From Cristatella mucedo (taxonomy: Eukaryota; Bryozoa; Phylactolaemata; Cristatellidae): a stretch of DNA of 22,366 bases. The notes under the pieces were generated by a model. The model worked only from the letters and a program-made list of their open reading frames with translations. It was not told where the DNA came from and searched no databases. Made by a program: the position numbers and the translations under genes. Shown here piece by piece: positions 20,237 through 22,366 of the stretch; positions within the stretch are counted from its first letter, which is position 1; each line of letters begins with the position of its first letter. The DNA lies in assembly GCA_009760855.2 (NCBI GenBank), contig WPIO01000054.1, forward strand, positions 2,977,501 through 2,999,866. Reading direction: 5' to 3'.

Positions 20237-20759
20237 GTAAGTCAACTTAGGCATCGATGTCAAGCAGGTAGGGCTTCTGGTTAGGCATTGGTGCCACTTA
20301 GTTTTTCCGATATCGAGCTAAGGCTACCCTGATGTGAGCTTCTGTGCGGGTGTTACTATACAGGATACGACTTGGCGTACTCGGAACACAACTGAACTCT
20401 ACAAAGTTTCATTAACTACTCTTCTGCAGACGTCAATCTAACTGGAGCTTCTGTCGTCTTCGCCCCAAATACAATGCACCCTGATTGGCCTTTATCTTAG
20501 CTATGAATGATCATTTCGGCTTTTGAAATTGTATACAAATTTGTGTTCTGCAAATTCTACATCAATTAGAAGCCGTCTGTTGCAGACTAAGATAGACGAA
20601 AATTGCATTACGGTTATCGACAGTCACCCTGAAAGACCAGACTTTCGGAACAAATAATTATAGGTTAATTACCCACTCGGATATCACAATTCTGCATAAT
20701 TGCTCGAGATTTGGAAAAAAACCTAATGTATAGCCTAAAATGCCAGCTGTACGACACTT

Positions 20760-21550
20760 GCGACATAGAATAACTATAATGCCAACACGTGATCCCGATT
20801 CCTCTCAGAATCCAGTTTAGGAGTTCATCTCTTTAAAGGAAGTTACATAAACGCAAAGGCAAATACAATTCCGGGACAATGGCCAAGCTACCATACTGCA
20901 TAGCTAGCTAGGTAAGGCTCACTGCAATGACCTTTATGACTGTCAGCCCACACGGCTTCACCGGATGCTGAGCAAGGAATCCACGAGTGCTGCGTCTTTA
21001 CCACTCGCTGTGATACAAACGTCGGAAGAAGACCTGGAATTAGGCAGTTGGGCGATACTATGCTTAAGCTGAGTGAAAGCCTCAAGCGAATTGAAGGAGC
21101 AACAAGCAGCGACCTGGGGAAAGCAACGGCGAAAATTTCGTTGCTGTGTATTCCTTCTCACAAGGTCCTTGTAGCAATCTTTAAGGTTTCCAGGGATTTC
21201 TCCTACGATCATTTAGAGCTCACATGCTGCGGATCAAGATACCACGAGAGATGGTGTGGAGACAAGTCTATCCAATCCACACCGATGAATCCCGGATCGC
21301 GAGTCATGTAGATCATCCGCCAAACGTATTCGCCGCTCTGTGAAAAGCTTCCACTAAAATCTTTTTCCTTTATACCATCGACGCTTGCATTCGTCACGGC
21401 TCTTCGTCTGGTCACATAGCTTTACTGAACGCAGGCTAACTCGGAAGACAGATCGATTCCGTTGCCATCCAAATTTCACTTGACTCACGAGACACCTGTT
21501 GATCGTCTGTTTAGGTGCCATCGATATCTAAGAAGCCGCCCAATTAGAGG
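20760..21550. repeat. Diverged dispersed repeat, copy 2
   Basis: This direct copy of the repeat at 17800-18830 lies about 3 kb downstream, outside the lectin gene. The shared CCGGATCGCGAGT block is at about 21291-21303. The copy is shorter than copy 1 by several indels. Open frames on both strands here (for example 21048-21311 plus and 20958-21212 minus) are not conserved in copy 1 and are not called as genes. Confidence 0.6.
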
Positions 21551-21856
21551 CCAGTTCGGATGTACTTGAAGGTCTTAGGTGAGTCTCGTAGCATCACATC
21601 CTCAACCAACAATCGTTGGGGTAAAGATCACGTGATCGTGCAGGACGCCACCGTCGGTGTGATCGGGCAGAGCTTGCCAACACGGCACGAGTGCATCCAC
21701 TTACGCATCGGTGTCGAGCCATCAGTGCATCCGCCTCGGCCCATTTGCCGTGGCACAAGTGCTTCTGCTTATGCCTCTGTGCCGAGGCCTTAGGGCTGCT
21801 GTTTCCGCTTAGGCCTCGGGCTCCGTTTTTTCTCAGCATCATACCCTTGCTACTAG

Positions 21857-21968
21857 GTAGTTGTTACCTAGCAAATTATACATCGTAGCAGTTAACTAGC
21901 ACATTCTATGTGGTAGCAGTTTTGTAGCACAAGCTACATGATAGCAGTTATTTATCATGCCCTAACTG
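21857..21968. repeat. 28-bp minisatellite, four units
   Basis: Units begin at 21857, 21885, 21913 and 21941, an exact 28-base period with substitutions but no indels. The unit pattern is GTAGCAGTT, then a TAGCACA-like block, then TACATG. The third unit contains a 6-bp inverted repeat (TGTAGC/GCTACA). A GTAG at 21969 may start a fifth, decayed unit. Confidence 0.8.
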
Positions 21969-22366
21969 GTAGTGACATGTTCTCGTGGGCAAAGATGCCA
22001 CGAGCCCTCTTTCTGACACTCAAAAAGTTTCCTGTCAAGTGATTCTGCTGTGTGAAGTTGCCATTGATGACTGCCTGTATCAGCATGGTGCATGTGGGGA
22101 CAGTCACACAAGTCACTTTCCTTTTTAAACAGCTGCCAATAGTGGTGCCGTGAAGGTCGGAGACAATCATTCGCTTCCCAGACACGTGCACGTCACGTAC
22201 ATGCTTTGATCAACTGCCAATTTGGATTGCTCCAAAATATTTATAATACTACTAAATTCACTATACCTGTCACAGAGAATCCCAATGCAAAGCACTGTTT
22301 ACAATCGAAGCGAGTCGTGCTCCCGTTCACGTTCCTGTACATGCAGCTCTTTTTTTTTGGGTGGGG
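21969..22366. other. Window end, no recognised gene
   Basis: Nothing coding is recognised. The last 20 bases are a T-rich then G-rich homopolymeric string (T9 GGG T GGGG), which could be natural or a low-quality contig end. Confidence 0.35.

Noticed and set aside
20958-21415. Minus-strand frames that vaguely recall retroelement pol (for example LEAFTQLKHSI)
   Set aside because: The resemblance is a few residues. No catalytic motif is present, and the frames are not conserved in the second copy of the repeat.

Overview
The window reads as nuclear DNA of an animal, most likely an invertebrate. Coding information is split into short exons by introns. There are tRNA-derived SINE copies, long (AT)n and (TG)n microsatellites, and several diverged duplications, with no operon-like packing. 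The only recognisable protein domain is an FTP-type (fucolectin/tachylectin-4/pentraxin-1, F5/8C-like) lectin domain next to a Thr-rich mucin segment. That combination is commonest in lophotrochozoans and other invertebrates, but the sequence does not let me name a species or phylum.

Layout. Positions 1-9,300 hold no gene I can support. They contain short imperfect repeats, a ~400-bp tandem duplication (2.9-3.6 kb), two minus-strand SINE copies (5.63-6.33 kb, one split by a 134-bp (AT)n tract) and a ~770-bp tandem duplication (7.9-9.3 kb) that ends in a perfect 32-bp palindrome. A GC- and CpG-rich block follows at 9.35-9.85 kb. It looks like a promoter and contains a signal-peptide exon (9636-9720) with a strong donor in phase 1.

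From there to about 20.0 kb I propose one plus-strand gene for a secreted or surface mucin-lectin: signal-peptide exon, possibly a PAN/apple-like cysteine exon (12.1 kb), a Thr/Gln/Pro pentapeptide-repeat exon (13.9-15.3 or 15.5 kb), a 30-nt micro-exon (16432-16461), and two exons (16695-16880 and 19255-19490) that with the micro-exon build one complete FTP domain followed by a stop. An AATAAA signal lies ~500 bp past the stop. The last three exons join in frame through phase-1 introns and are well supported. The link to the signal-peptide exon and the 5' edge of the mucin exon are inference.

Beyond 20 kb there is a short ORF with a hydrophobic leader (20138-20236), a second copy of a ~0.8-1 kb repeat also present in the last intron of the lectin gene, and a 28-bp-period minisatellite (21857-21968). 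Most of the remaining long open frames are antisense shadows of GC-rich or repetitive DNA.
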